Assembly (NCBI GenBank): GCA_963969595.1
Contig: OZ018409.1
Location: 7,268,520-7,332,519, forward strand
DNA length: 64,000 bases
Direction: 5' to 3'
DNA from: Neckera pumila
Taxonomy: Eukaryota; Streptophyta; Bryopsida; Hypnales; Neckeraceae
In this document: positions 11,019 through 22,983 of the stretch, one piece after another
How positions within the stretch are numbered: position 1 is the first letter of the stretch
Layout: each line of letters starts with the position of its first letter
Made by a program: the position numbers and the translations under genes
The notes under the pieces: model-generated
What the model was told of the DNA's origin: nothing
The model's input: only the letters and a program-made list of their open reading frames with translations
The model's database searches: none

Positions 11019-14000
11019 TAACAACATAGCATGTTTTTATGTATTTTAATGTTCAAAAGGAGCACCCTCACCACATCAAGCGTCAACTTTATAAATACCT
11101 TCATGAGAGGATGATTGTAAGATAAGCATATTGATATTGTTGCATTTAAAAATAGTACATGGACTATTGGAGCTTTTCAAGGAATTTAAATATGAAAAAA
11201 AATAATAAAGCACTGAAAGAATGTGTAGTAAAAAATTCAAGCATTCAAAAAAATCTCAAAAGATTACAAGCATAGAAATAGGTGAATGGAAAGTATCAAG
11301 AAAATAGATATTTTGATTTTATATTCTTTAAATAGCAAAGACATTTAATTTTTTTGAGCATGGATTTTTCCAACTTAAAGAGACTTATAGTGAACTACTT
11401 ATGTCTCAAGAAAAAGAAACTTTTAGATTTTAACTTTTAAATACATTTTTTTTTTAATAGTGAGTACATGTGCAAGAAAGAGTTTATATTTCAATAGAAA
11501 TTATTGCCAATCTAAGAATCCAAAAAGGCAAATTTTGCTTCTACATTTCAAATCCAAGTCTGCTTTATTGAACTAATAATTGTACTAAATATACAACAAC
11601 AATTTCAAAATTCTCCAAATGACATTCAAAACAAGATTTTTAATTAAAATCATTTTTTTTAATATAAAAATCTTATAGATGGTTTAAAATTGTCATGTAT
11701 ACTTTGTTGATGAATATTGGATATTTTGGAGAAACAATGACACAAGGTTGTGTGAATAGGTCTAGAATAGTAGAAGGCCTTTGATACAGAATTACTTTGC
11801 ATATAATCTCTTTATATCCTTATATCCTTTAAACAATCTTAAAGCTATTTCCAAATTCCTTCTGTACAAGTCCCTATCCTATAATTCCCATGATAACCTA
11901 AAACCTCAATAGCTAGCTTCAATTTAGAATGAATGATGAGAAATCATTCAAAATGTCTTTAAACTTTATCACAATGTAAATCATCTTATTAGATATTTAT
12001 AAATTAATTTTCACTTAAATCAAAGATATTGTCCAACTTTGGTCAGCATTCCCCATTATTGACTTTCTAACCCTTCCTATGATAACCTGAAAACTTCCAT
12101 AATGCAACTTTGACCCCGGCTTTGACCTAGCATAAATAATGGAGAGTCATTCAAATGTCTTGAAACTTTATGACAATGTACATAAATTAGTCATATATTA
12201 ATCTATCAATTTTCACCCAAATTTAAGATACTATCCAACTTTAATGAACTTTTTCCTACTTTTGAGCTTTTGCCAAGTTACGACTTCTACACCCTGGTTG
12301 TATTTTGTGCCTGACCCCTAGGTCCCATATTCCTTGTAGTCAAGTTTTTGATATAAGGTATTAGATAAAATTATCCTCTAAGTTTCATAGCCATATCACA
12401 AAAACTAGAATAAGATTGAAACAACCAAATAGACCCTTCTTGATTTTCTTAGATTCCAGACACCCCCATTTTGAAGCCTCATATCACCTTCTCCATAATA
12501 TATATATATATATATATATTAGCATCATGTTAGATCAAATATTCAAAATTCAAAATTTAAAATTGATCCAACACTTTATCAAAACACAACTCAAAATTCT
12601 TTACATCAATGCTTCTTTCAATAATTAATCACCAACAAATGTATATATTAGCATCCAAATGCATTCCACATATCAAACCCACTCAAAAACCAAAAGAGAG
12701 ACAAGGGACCAATCCTTGCCTCTAAGTAGCCAACTACAACTTTAGGGGGCTAACCTTTGGCAAATCCAACAAATGTTAACCCTAACATCAATTACTAACC
12801 ATCCAATTTTGAACTGACAATTAAAAAAAACAATTAACAAAAACTCTCAATAAGTGCTACACACATCCTTTAATATATAAAGATGTCTACTTCAACTAAT
12901 AGACAACACACATTATGACAATAAATCAGCAAATTATAAAAATCATTTCTTGTCTAGATTCATGGTATATCTTTTTACTACAATCATCTTGAAATAAGCA
13001 AGTGCTATTTTTGACTTGGAATGGCATTGAGAATATGGAGGTGAAATTCTCTAAACCATGTATTTGTCTCTTGTACAATGAGTTTTTTTTCATTTAAAAG
13101 TAAATAAATACCCGCAAATTTGACTAAATTATTTTCAACGCTTACAAACATCATTTTTGAATTCAATTTAATTGTTTAAATCATATTTGAGTTTTAGTTT
13201 AATATTATTGTATTAATTCTATATTTAAAATTTAAATTTTTTTTAGGCACAAGTGGAACATAAGACTTTATACTGCCTATCAAATTAAAACCTTCAATTA
13301 GTTTTGTGAATGTTTTTTTATTTTTTATTTTTTTTAAGTGAAAATAATTTGGCAATTATGACCCTAAATATCCAATTAATCTGAAATTCCTTTACAAAGT
13401 ACAAGTAATTTTGTATTGTACATGCTATACATCCTTTGTGATAACCTACAAGTCAAATTATCACAAAGCTCAATTTAACCACAATATAATTAATTGATAA
13501 AATTAACAGTTTTCATATGTTCTTAAAATTTTCTTTCATAATTTTTGGCAAAAAAAGTCAAATTCTTTCCATTTTGAAATGATAATGTGTAAATGAAATT
13601 ATGTCAATTATACAATATATTAAAATAATCCAAGATTTTAACCAAATATGAAGGTCATAATGAGAAATATTATCTTTAAATTTCAATTTAATTAATTTTC
13701 AATGTAAATGAGATGATTGAAAAACACTTATTATTATGTAGTGTGGATTTTAACACATGATTGAAGCTTGCAGTTACAATAATTTTTTGAATTCATGTTT
13801 CTCTAAATTTTTTAATTTGGAGTAGAAACAAAACTTGCCAAGCTTCTTTTTCATAGTTTAACCCTAGGGCGACTGACTTATCACAAAAGTGGAAAGTTAT
13901 TCAGAATGTGGATCCATTTTGGCAAACCATGTTCAGTATCTGCTGTAGACAATGCCAAAAGTAACCATAGGATTTTCTCTCTTACCATGGAAATCACTGG

Positions 14001-14047
14001 AATCCGAATTTACTGAACGGGCAGGAGGGAGATCCTGAACAAACCAT
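11019..14047. other. AT-rich intergenic
   Basis: AT-rich with microsatellite (TA)n at about 12497-12521. A TTTAACCCTAGGGCG string near 13857 resembles a degenerate TTAA-element end but has no clear partner. No gene. Confidence 0.5.
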
Positions 14048-14302
14048 CTACACAAAATAGTGAAATTAGGTTGCCCCACACTAATTTCTTGACAGTCCAC
14101 ACTATAGAAATATTCATTGCTTTTGTACAATGATGCATTCAATTCAGAGCCATATGTGTAGTATAGATTTGTGCACCAGTTCAAGGCTTGGTTTAGAGAG
14201 TGGCATGTGCCTCCATGTGGAACAAGCATTGATCCATGAGGTAATTTATCTCAGTTAAGGCAACCTAATTGACAAGGCAACTTAATTTCACTATTTTTGT
14301 AG
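14048..14302 (+). mobile_element. CTACACAAAA MITE, copy 2
   Basis: The most complete copy. Left end CTACACAAAATAGTGAAATT and right end AATTTCACTATTTTTGTAG form an inverted repeat of about 27 bases. The interior matches 3969-4203 and 19018-19273. 255 bases, non-coding. Confidence 0.85.
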
Positions 14303-14997
14303 TCACAACCATAGAGATGCTCGGAAAAATACGAGGAAAATTGTAGTATAGAGGGACTGAAGGCAAGAACGGCACTGTGAATAATTCATGAATGGTATAA
14401 GAAGGTGTGCAATGCTGAGGCTCTTGCAATGAGCACGTCTTTGACCATAACGAAATGGCCAGTCATTTTCCAGTGCCCCATGAATTCCAAAAATGCCCAA
14501 CCAGGAATGTACAAGCGCTTCTGTTGCTTGCACACACAGACGGCTATAATAGAAAAAATAGCTAAATAATAGAAAATAACATAGGGACATCTGGCATTCT
14601 AATGATCAATGTGTTCATTCTTTACACCCCCAAGAGAGTGCTGAAAAAAATGAATAATCCAGAAATGAGGTGTCCATTTTTTATCCCTCAAACATGTCAG
14701 CCATGAAGCCAACTGAACACCCTTCTCTACTGCCTTGCAAGCATATTTGGCCCCAACAAGGGCATCTCTGCAGTTTCTTCACCTGCATATGAAAATTTTG
14801 AGCAAAACTAAGGTAACCACACCCATTTCTGACCACAAACTAGAAGCCATTCCTTGTGACTGCCCTCCAATCTGTCTGTCAAGTGTCCAAACTCCAACCA
14901 TGAGGTGGCTTTGTGGCCATTGGATCTCTGTAATTTGTAGTTGGAAATGGGTCCACTAACAATTGGGAATAGGTGCTTTTCAACTTTGCACTTTGAC
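14303..14997. other. Intergenic, less AT-rich
   Basis: Somewhat GC-richer than its surroundings. Short open frames on both strands but no recognisable protein. The string AAGGTAACCACAC near 14812 recurs inverted near 15435, which may mark an older foldback interrupted by the MITE at 14998-15288. Confidence 0.4.
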
Positions 14998-15288
14998 CAT
15001 TACAAAAAATTTCAGGCCTCAACAAGACTGCGAGTGCATGATTTTTGGCACCCGCGGGTGCAATTACGGATTTTTTTTTATTTTTTTATTTTTTTGAAAA
15101 AAAAATATAAAAAATATTTTCAAATTGACGTGGTGCTGATATGGCGTTGACAGTGCTGACGTGGTCGAAATGCGGCCACGTCATATTTTCAATTTTCAAT
15201 TATTATTATTATTATTATATATTCCATTATATTCAATCCGGGGGGGCCAAGCTTAACAGCCTTCTGGAGGCCTCATATTTTTTGTAAT
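14998..15288. mobile_element. CATTACAAAAAAT MITE
   Basis: Terminal inverted repeat of about 33 bases with several mismatches: CATTACAAAAAATTTCAGGC at the left and GAGGCCTCATATTTTTTGTA near the right end. Interior is A/T-rich with TGACGTGG and GGCCACGTCA blocks, like those inside 10172-10434. The shared CATTA start suggests a related family. Non-coding. Confidence 0.75.
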
Positions 15289-16567
15289 GCAAGATTTGTG
15301 AAGCCGTTTTATAATATTTTTCAGGGTTTTTTTTGCATCTCACTCTCTTCCATTTGCCTTCCCTTCTATGCATTTGTTTTCTACACTGACTTTGTGGTTT
15401 GCTCCCCATAGCTTAAACGGATGGGAATGAGTGTGGTTACCTTATACATGTTCTTCTCCAAGCATTTTTCACTTTCAAATGCTCTTTCTAAACCAGTTGC
15501 TGTCACCACTAATGGATGCCAAACTTCTCTCCAAACTTGGGAATGGATGGATGGAAACCTCATTATTCTTTGTTGCTTGTGACTCTCTGACTTCTGTTTG
15601 TCGGCCATTTTTTGGACGTCGTAGCGCTTTGGGAATAAATCGCATACCCAAAATGGATATTTTGAAAGATAGAAACACATTCGACAAACTAAGGTGCACC
15701 CAATTTTTGGATGTAGAGAACTTAGGGGGTAATCTCTTCAAGTCTAGAGTTAGCTTCTAAAGACTTTATAGAACCAAAAAATCCTCACAATGTTTAGAAA
15801 CACCAAAATCACAAGTCAAATGACCATACTGGAATTCAATGATGTATACAAATGTTTATATAAGACAATGATGCAAATTTTTTGAAAAAAAAAAGCAGAT
15901 TTATTATAATCATATATTTGTATTCTAGAAAAAATGGTAGTACAATATTGTACATGATAATACAATTGGTTTTTTGGAAAAACAAGAAGACAAAACTATA
16001 CAATTTTGTAATCTGTTCATTCTTCCCAAGTTCAAAGATTAGTCTTTGTCCTTATTGAGAGACATACTTCAAGAATATATAGTAACTTGCATACAGCAAA
16101 GGTTGCTATTAGCACACTAGCTCACCTCACTTGTACACTTACAATCCCTTCTACCAAAATGAAACAAACTTATTTTGTTTTCAACCCCCTTATTATCATG
16201 TAAGTTTTTTAGGAATCTAAATGATGAATTGTTATTGCATTGCTATTCTTAGTTTGCATGTCAATGTATTCAAAAAATTGGCATCACATTTAGAGTTTCT
16301 CTATATTATTGACAGCCCTACTGAAATGTATATTGACGTTGTATATAAAAAATGCACCATTTTTGCTTGTTACAACGGGTGATTTAATTTGGAATATATC
16401 TCTCACTATTCATGAGAAAAAATCTTGAATTTGGCAAAGTATAAAGGCGTACATTTTTTGAATTCACAAAAGTTTTAAACCATTTCAAACTTCCTTTTCC
16501 ATTCAAATAGAATTTGGTATGCAAAAATAGACAGTCTACTCCCATGGGCCAAGTGTATTCAATCCCC
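15289..16567. other. Intergenic
   Basis: Overlapping open frames of about 90-110 codons occur on both strands at 15381-15760, but none matches a family I know. The rest is AT-rich without features. Confidence 0.4.
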
Positions 16568-16860
16568 TTCAACCCAAAAAGGCCCAAGGCCCTTTTTGAG
16601 CTTCTTGGAATTTGCTTAAAACCAACAAAAATCCCAAGTTTAGATAAAGTTTATCAATTTAAAAAATATTGTAACTATATAAATTCAAACTAGACAAGTT
16701 ATGGGCCATGAAGGAAAAGAAAACTCAACAATATCACTTATGGACTGAAAGATTATAATGTCTGATCAAAAAGGTGTTAAAAATGTAAAAGTAATTTGAA
16801 GTCTTTCAATCCTTTGTTTACATGTCAAATCTACAATCGAGGTCATAGAAAAATACAAAG

Positions 16861-17509
16861 TTAACCCCTAAAAGCCCATTGTCCCTTCGGGGGACAAATG
16901 CATTTTCGGGCAGGTATCTATGGGCTGATATTTTCTCCTGATTTTTTGAAACTTTTTTGGAGGTATAAAATCTGATTAGCTTCGTGGGAATATAATTTTT
17001 TTCACAATTGGTGCCCGGGAACAAAAGTTATGACCAAATAAGCTCAAAACACCATTAGTGCATTTTAATCCCATCTAAAATATATGAATATTTTAGACTT
17101 TTCTTCTATCTCGTACCTACTTCTACTTAACAATATTTTTGATAATGAAATTAAGTTTTTTGAAGTTTTTTTTTTGGGTAGATTGTCAACTCAATTCTCC
17201 AATATAAACATTTAAAGCTCAAAACTCTGTAGTGCAAAAATTTTAAGTCAAAAATGTTCAAAGTCAAAAAGTCCAGTCCCACAATGTGCTGAAAAACTTA
17301 TTTTTTTCTCTTTAAACGTAGATATCTTGCAATTTGTGAGGTCAAAAATTCTGAAATTTGTTCCGCACATTCTTATACTAGTTAGGTGTAAGATCCTATG
17401 GTTAGATGTGCAAGAAAAACATTTTTAATTTTTTTTCACTCTTTGCTAAAAAAATGGCAGTTTTGGGTGTTTTTTGGCAAAAAAAAGGCCTTGGGCCTTT
17501 AGGGGTTAA
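16861..17509 (+). mobile_element. Nested TTAA (piggyBac-like) element
   Basis: Starts TTAACCCCTAAAAGCCC with the subterminal palindrome TTGTCCCTTCGGGGGACAA and ends GGGCCTTTAGGGGTTAA. 649 bases, non-coding. Sequence on both sides belongs to one older element of another subfamily, so this copy is the younger insertion. Confidence 0.85.
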
Positions 17510-17800
17510 AGAACATAATATGCATGACTACAATTGATGTATGGCTCCTCAAAATCTACTACACAATATTTTAAAATAAATTTTTGATATGTTTTCTTCT
17601 CCAAGATGCAGTGTAGTTGAGGCTCATCTCCAAGAGCCTTTAACACAAAAAATACATAAATCAAGATTTGCAATGGACACGCTTGTACAAAATCTTTAGT
17701 AGAACAATTACAAACATTTTTTTTTTCCAAAATCAAATTTTTGATGTTTAAAATAGACTTCAAGGATATTCACTTAAGAAAAGAAATACCAAAAATAACA

Positions 17801-17881
17801 TTCCCTTTGTTTGGAAATAGTGTATCCATTCTCAGTGCATTCATCGTTGAGAATGGGTACACTATTTCCAAACAGAGGGAG
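17801..17881. mobile_element. Stowaway-like hairpin MITE
   Basis: Almost perfect hairpin of about 80 bases: TTTGGAAATAGTGTATCCAT at the left pairs with ATGGGTACACTATTTCCAAA at the right. The right terminus is AGAGGGAGTA, i.e. TACTCCCTC outward, the standard Stowaway start with TA target. Non-coding. Confidence 0.8.
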
Positions 17882-18000
17882 TAGTTTGGTAGGATTTTAT
17901 TTAACTTCAATACTTAGTTGACACCAAAATATGATGCCCAGGGCATTTATGGATTAAGTATTAATCCTAAAAGACGAGTTCATACTTATTGTAAACATAG

Positions 18001-18097
18001 TATTAATACACCTTGATTAATAGCAAATACTTACTGTAAACACAATATTAATACACCTTGATTAGTAGCACAATACTTACTGTAAACACAGTATTAA
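18001..18097 (+). repeat. 45-base tandem repeat interrupted by insertion
   Basis: Units at 18001-18045 and 18046-18091 begin TATTAATACACCTTGATTA. A third unit starts at 18092 and continues after the neighbouring element at 18966, so the element landed in the TTAA of the third unit. Confidence 0.9.
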
Positions 18098-18965
18098 CCC
18101 CTAAATGTCCAAGTTTCCCCTCGGGGGACACTTGGGACTTGGGGCAAGCTTGTTCAAACTTCATATTCAATATGATTTTTTCAACCTTTTTTGAGTGTGT
18201 AGTTTCTCATAAGCTTTGCGAGGATACAAATTTCGTCAAAATCTGACTTTTTCTCAAGAAGTATGGACATTTGAATAAAAATTTCAATTTGCTCTATTGC
18301 TGCCCCTGCCTTTGACTCCCGAGGGCCAGTAGAGGTGGCAAGAGAGGAGAGGTGGCAAGAGGTGGCAAAAGAGGCTATTGTTGTGCCTATTGGGAGGTCA
18401 AATTAGGCTTTAGGAGCTTCTGAAAGTTAAAGATTTTGACATTTTCCATTTTTTTTATCCTACTTCTGAGTACAAGTGCATCTTTCAATCCACCGTTCAA
18501 ATTTTCTAGATCAGAAAATGTGTGATGGAAAAAATTATTTGAAAATGGCTTAGTGTATTGTCATTTCTTGGGACATTGTGGCAAATTTTAATTTTTTTGA
18601 ATGTCTTACTTGTCTTGGATTGCCTTGAAAATTGGCAAGCACATGCCTAATATGTTTCCCCATAAGAATTTTTTTTTAAATTGGAGGGCTACAGTGGAAA
18701 AAAAATTCAGCAAAGGGCGGTCAAAGGCATCTGAAATTTTTGGACACAGTGAAAAAAAAAAAAGACTTTGAATGCAAATATCTTGCAATATGTATGGTCA
18801 AACCTCACGAAATTTTTACCACATATTCTCACACAAGTGAACGACAAGATCCTACGGTTATATTCCCAAAAAATCAATTTTTCAAACTTTTTTGATGAAT
18901 GCTCTAGAAATGGCAGTTTTGGATGTTTTTTGAGTTAGAAAAGGCCTTGGGCTCTTAGGGGTTAA
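18094..18965 (+). mobile_element. TTAA (piggyBac-like) element with proven target duplication
   Basis: Left end TTAACCCCTAAATG, then the palindrome TTTCCCCTCGGGGGACA. Right end GGGCTCTTAGGGGTTAA. The flanking tandem repeat shows one TTAA before insertion and two after, the hallmark of piggyBac-type integration. 872 bases. No open frame resembling a transposase. Confidence 0.9.
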
Positions 18966-19017
18966 TACACCTTGATTACAGCACAAATCCAAAATGGTAT
19001 CTGCAAGCTCCTTGCTC

Positions 19018-19273
19018 CTACACAAAATAGTAAAATTAGGTTACCTTGTCAATTAGGTTGCCTTACCTGAGATAAATTATCTCATGGATCAATGCTTGTT
19101 CCACATGGAGGCACATGCCACTTTCTGAACCAGGCCTTGAACTAGTGCACAAATCTATACTACACATATGGCTTTGAATTGAATGCATCATTGTACACAA
19201 ACAGTTAATATTTCTATAGTGTGGACTGTCGAGAAATTAGTGTGGGGCAACCTAATTTCACTATTTTTTGTAG
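19018..19273 (-). mobile_element. CTACACAAAA MITE, copy 3 (inverted)
   Basis: Left end CTACACAAAATAGTAAAATT, right end AATTTCACTATTTTTTGTAG. The interior is the reverse complement of 14048-14302. 256 bases, non-coding. Confidence 0.85.
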
Positions 19274-19599
19274 CTAGTGTCGTCCACCTCTCCACAACAT
19301 CTTCATGCTCAAGTTGTAGTGACATGAAAAGCAGATGGCACACATTCTTTAGAAGAGATCCAAGTATTGTTGGGAAGAAAAAATCCAAAAGAGTGACAAG
19401 GACCATATAACAACCCACACATTGCCATTTTCATATTGAATTTTGAAAACAAACCCTTTGTACGTAGTCAACCTTGGCACTTCAATCATTGTTGTTGACA
19501 ATTTCAAAATGACACTTTCAAGTTTGTGTTCGGTCTGCATGTGCGTTTTTGTGGAATACATAATTTGACAACATCAAATTGAGTTCACCTCAAAGCTCT

Positions 19600-20120
19600 T
19601 TGGAGGTCATGGAAAAATATAAGGTTAAAGGACAATTTGGGCAAAAATTATCACTTTTTAGGGTAGCAAGAAAAAACCGAATAAAAAACTTTTTTTGAAA
19701 TTCAACCATATAATAAAAAAATAGAATCTATACGAATGTATGAAAAAAATTCATAATTATTTATTGTACAATTTCAAGATTATAGTGTTTGAAGTTAGAA
19801 GAAAAAGTGCTTTTTCTCAGCCACATCCAATAGGGTCAACAAACTTTAGTTCCCCCTAGAGTGAGATTTTGGCACTACAGTTAGGAATTTTGTTTACAAT
19901 TGCATTCAACATCATATTAGTTATATACTTGTAAAATTATAAAAGTAATAGATAATTTTTTTGCATTGTCCAAGTTGCACTTAAAATTTCCAAATCAAGA
20001 AAAAAAATCACATTTCCTAAAAAGGGATGTATATCTGTACCTTGTGTCAAATTTTTAGAAAGATACATTTAAAATTGACTTTGTAGGAACCTGCACAAAT
20101 TTTCAACTTGTTGTTCAAAG
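19600..20120 (+). repeat. Dispersed repeat related to 59740-60090
   Basis: Shared ordered blocks with 59740-60090: GTTAGAAG, CAACAAA, GCATTC(A/T)ACATCAT, TTGTATCAAA-like and TGTAGGAACC. Both copies are diverged and non-coding. Probably remnants of one element family whose ends I could not fix. Confidence 0.45.
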
Positions 20121-20453
20121 ACCACTTGGTCATACAAAGTAATACTTGCATCATAGATTAACGTGCTTTTGAAAAGTTGAAAGGGGTGTGGAGAATAAAA
20201 AATACAAGTAGCTTTCATAAAAGTCTTATAAATATACATGTAAAACTTGCAATCAACCATGTGCACTTTACTATATTGAATGCAAACTTTGTCATAATTT
20301 CATCCATCACGTTTTCATTTACATAAATTTTCATTCATTTGTTCTTGCAAAATCCTAATAACATCCAACCATCTTCTAAATGAAACCTTGAAACTTTTCA
20401 ACTTAATAAAACATTTTTGTTGTTGGCTTTGCTCTCTCTACATATATATATAT

Positions 20454-20637
20454 AGTAGAACCTCTCTAAACTAATAGAAGTGGGACCGGTCTGGACACAT
20501 CATGTTAGAGAGGTTATTACATTAGGGAGGGTCATGATGTTCATATGTGGTTCATATTGTGAAGTTGGGCCCGGCAATCAATACTTCCTGACAACACTTT
20601 ATTAGTTTAGAGAGGATTAATATTGGGAAGTTCTACT
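20454..20637. mobile_element. Mariner-like MITE
   Basis: Ends AGTAGAACCTCTCTAAACTA and (inverted) AGTAGAACTTCCC around TATTAGTTTAGAGAGG; flanked by TA-rich sequence. This end type is common among plant Tc1/mariner-derived MITEs. 184 bases, non-coding. Confidence 0.75.
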
Positions 20638-21441
20638 ATATATGAGACTTTTTTAAAATTAATTTTGAAGATTACTGCTAAATTCAAATGCATAATCACT
20701 CACTAATTCTGAGTGAATGCAATAAAAGTACCAAAAATATTCATTTTTCTAGAAGATTGTCTTGTATCTATTGACATTACAAAAATGAACAAACTCCTTA
20801 TAAAAATGAGTATGTCCTAAAACTTGTACTTTCAAGAATAACATTGTATTGAGAAAAAAAGTTTTGAATATGCACTAAAAAAACAAAAAAACAACAACTT
20901 CATCTTTCATTTGTGTAAAATATATAAAACAAAAGCAGATACAATATACAATATGTTGGAAAATACTGAATTGCTAGTAACTTATATTTAGATTTGTAAA
21001 TCCCAATTGTAATAATCTTGTAATAAGAAATTAGCACCTTAATTAGCACTTTATTGATAAATAGATTTCAATAAAGTTATGAAATCTATTTATCCTACAC
21101 AAAAGGTAGGCCTTATTTAGGGTCTTTTGCATATTTGTTTAGGAAGGAATTGGTCTCTAAAAATTCTAAAACTAATATTTTAAAATTAGAAATAAAAATT
21201 GTTCTATTTTTATAAAATTAGAATCATTTGTTACTTTCATCCATGATCAGCAATGTGAACCTTGTTTTTCCATTTTTTATCCTATTTTATTCTAATTTTT
21301 ACTTTTATGTCTTTTGTAGTTTGCGTAGGATAAATTTTCATTGACTTTTATAGGAGGGATTTGATTTAGATATATGGCAAACAAAGGTGGAGTTTCTATT
21401 CAAACTACAAAATAGGATCATATAAGATGGTAGGAATGCCT
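20638..21441. other. AT-rich intergenic
   Basis: No gene or clear repeat; A/T-rich throughout. Confidence 0.5.
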
Positions 21442-22031
21442 ATAACCCCGAAATGCCAAGGCACCATATTTTGGTGTCAATCAAACTTTGAAATTAAAAT
21501 AAAATTTTATCAAAATACTATTTTTTAATATTCCTTTTCTTAATTGAATACCCTTTAAATTCTATTTGACTTTTGAAGATTTTGTGCAAGGGTATCTATT
21601 GCAAGTCTTGATAGTTTTTAGTGTCAAAGGCCCTTGGAGATGAGCCTCAAAGACATTGGATCTTGGAGAAAAAAACATATTGAAAATTCATTTAAAAAAA
21701 TTGTAGAGTAGATTTTGAAAGGCCGTAAATCAATAATGGTTATGCGTGTCCTTTTCTGGGTCCTTTTTGGTCCTTTACTTCATATTTTTCCATGACCTCA
21801 AGTTTAAATTTGACAGTTTTAACACCCTCTTGATCAAACACTATAATCTTTCAATCCTTTCGTGCCATAGTTGTCTATTCTTATCTCGTCTTATCAACAA
21901 CATGTCTAGTTTAAATTCGCAAAGTTATAGTTTTAAAAAAAATTGGTAAAACTTATCAAAACATAGTCTTTTTCTTTTTTTTGAGCACACTCCAAGAAGC
22001 TCAAAAAAGGCCTTGGGCATTTAGGAGTTCA
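21442..22031 (+). mobile_element. TTAA element, second subfamily
   Basis: Left end (degenerate) ATAACCCCGAAATGCC then CATATTTTGGTGTCAA. Right end GGCCTTGGGCATTTAGGAGTTCA, a decayed form of GGGCATTTAGGGGTTAA. The interior matches 16568-17957 inverted and 55065-56620. Its right terminus overlaps the last codons and stop of the cytidylyltransferase reading frame. Confidence 0.75.
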
Positions 22032-22971
22032 GACGTGGGGAGCTGTTTTCGGTCAGGGTTCCGCTTTGATTTCTCAGGAGTCCCTTCTTGAGTTGCAGTT
22101 TAATTGCATTTTCCATAGAATGACAGGTTTCCTCAAACCGTTTCAAGAATCCAGTGACCCAGCGATCAGCGTTCTCCACCCAGTCCTCATGCTGAAGGTT
22201 GACTCGTCTCGCGACGGTACCCAGCTTTTGTCCAACTCGATCCTGTTGTTCCTTCACCTTCTGTTTTAGTTTCCTTAAGCCCATATTCACTTGCAGCTGC
22301 TTCTCCATCGCATAGCTGACCCCGAGGTCTTTCCGGGTGTAGCCACGTGCCAAATTACGCATCACATATTGGTTGTAATCCTTGATGATGCGCATGATGA
22401 GATCGGATGTTGAAACCCCATCGGTTTGTTGCGTTTCTTTAAACTGGCCCACTTTTCTGACAAAATCGTATACATCTGTATTTCCTTGCCCAATTGCGTC
22501 CGCATAAGGAAGGGTGTCGTGTGCGACATAGTCGATACAGTGCTTGTCAAGAAACTCTTGATTGATCACCCACGGCGCATCCGGGATCACCTCATCCACC
22601 CACTTGCAGTGCCATAGAGATTCATAACGCTCCGCCTCACACATGACCGTTTTGCCCTTGAATTTCTGTACGAATGCGTCACTGCAGCATCCGACTATAA
22701 GATATGTGTTGGGAAACAACTTTTTGGCTTGTTCAAGAGAGCGCGCATGACCGAAATGGAAGAGATCATAAATGCCATCTGCATACACACGCACGAGCCT
22801 TGGAGAACTCTCGGGGGACCGGGAAGAGGCTTGGAAGGCCAACATTGTCTCCTCTTGGAATTCTTGGTCTTTGTTCAATTGCTTGTCCTCCTTGCCTTCT
22901 TGGAAGACAATATTGGGATCTGGTTCTAAATGGTCTTGGCCTATTACATGTTTCTCAGGGTTGTGCGTCAT
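22021..22971 (-). CDS. Choline-phosphate cytidylyltransferase, intronless, altered
   Basis: A 316-residue protein starting at the first ATG (MTHNPEKH). The family joins CTP and phosphocholine to make CDP-choline, the rate-setting step of phosphatidylcholine synthesis; it is soluble or binds membranes reversibly. The catalytic domain spans about residues 59-205: [15 protein letters not shown] with the HxGH CTP-binding motif at 72-75, [30 protein letters not shown], and GVSTSD near 185-190. A lysine/glutamine-rich helical tail follows (about 221-295). Two arginines expected in this family are changed: ESLWH for ESLRH (W120) and QQTDGVSTS for the RTxGISTS signature (Q182). Both fit single transitions at CpG. 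Plant homologues usually have several introns; none are here, suggesting a retrocopy. The last two residues and the stop fall in a transposon end. Possibly inactive. Confidence 0.85.
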   Translation of the reverse strand: MTHNPEKHVIGQDHLEPDPNIVFQEGKEDKQLNKDQEFQEETMLAFQASSRSPESSPRLVRVYADGIYDLFHFGHARSLEQAKKLFPNTYLIVGCCSDAFVQKFKGKTVMCEAERYESLWHCKWVDEVIPDAPWVINQEFLDKHCIDYVAHDTLPYADAIGQGNTDVYDFVRKVGQFKETQQTDGVSTSDLIMRIIKDYNQYVMRNLARGYTRKDLGVSYAMEKQLQVNMGLRKLKQKVKEQQDRVGQKLGTVARRVNLQHEDWVENADRWVTGFLKRFEETCHSMENAIKLQLKKGLLRNQSGTLTENSSPRLNS

Positions 22972-22983
22972 AATGTGGTGCAA

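Larger units (their letters stand above)
16568..17957 (-). mobile_element. TTAA element, second subfamily, twice invaded
   Basis: Read on the minus strand, the left end is at 17957 (TTAATCCATAAATGCCC) followed by CATATTTTGGTGTCAA. The right end near 16568 reads GGGCCTTGGGCC. These match the ends of 21442-22031 and 55065-56620, and internal blocks (GTAGATTTTGA, GATCTTGGAG-like, CTATAATCTTTCA) are shared. It is split by an insertion at 16861-17509 and carries a small Stowaway-like hairpin at 17801-17881. Confidence 0.7.

Noticed and set aside
15381..15760. Overlapping frames of 88-109 codons on both strands
   Set aside because: No family recognised; frames overlap on opposite strands. A decayed transposon gene is possible but unsupported.
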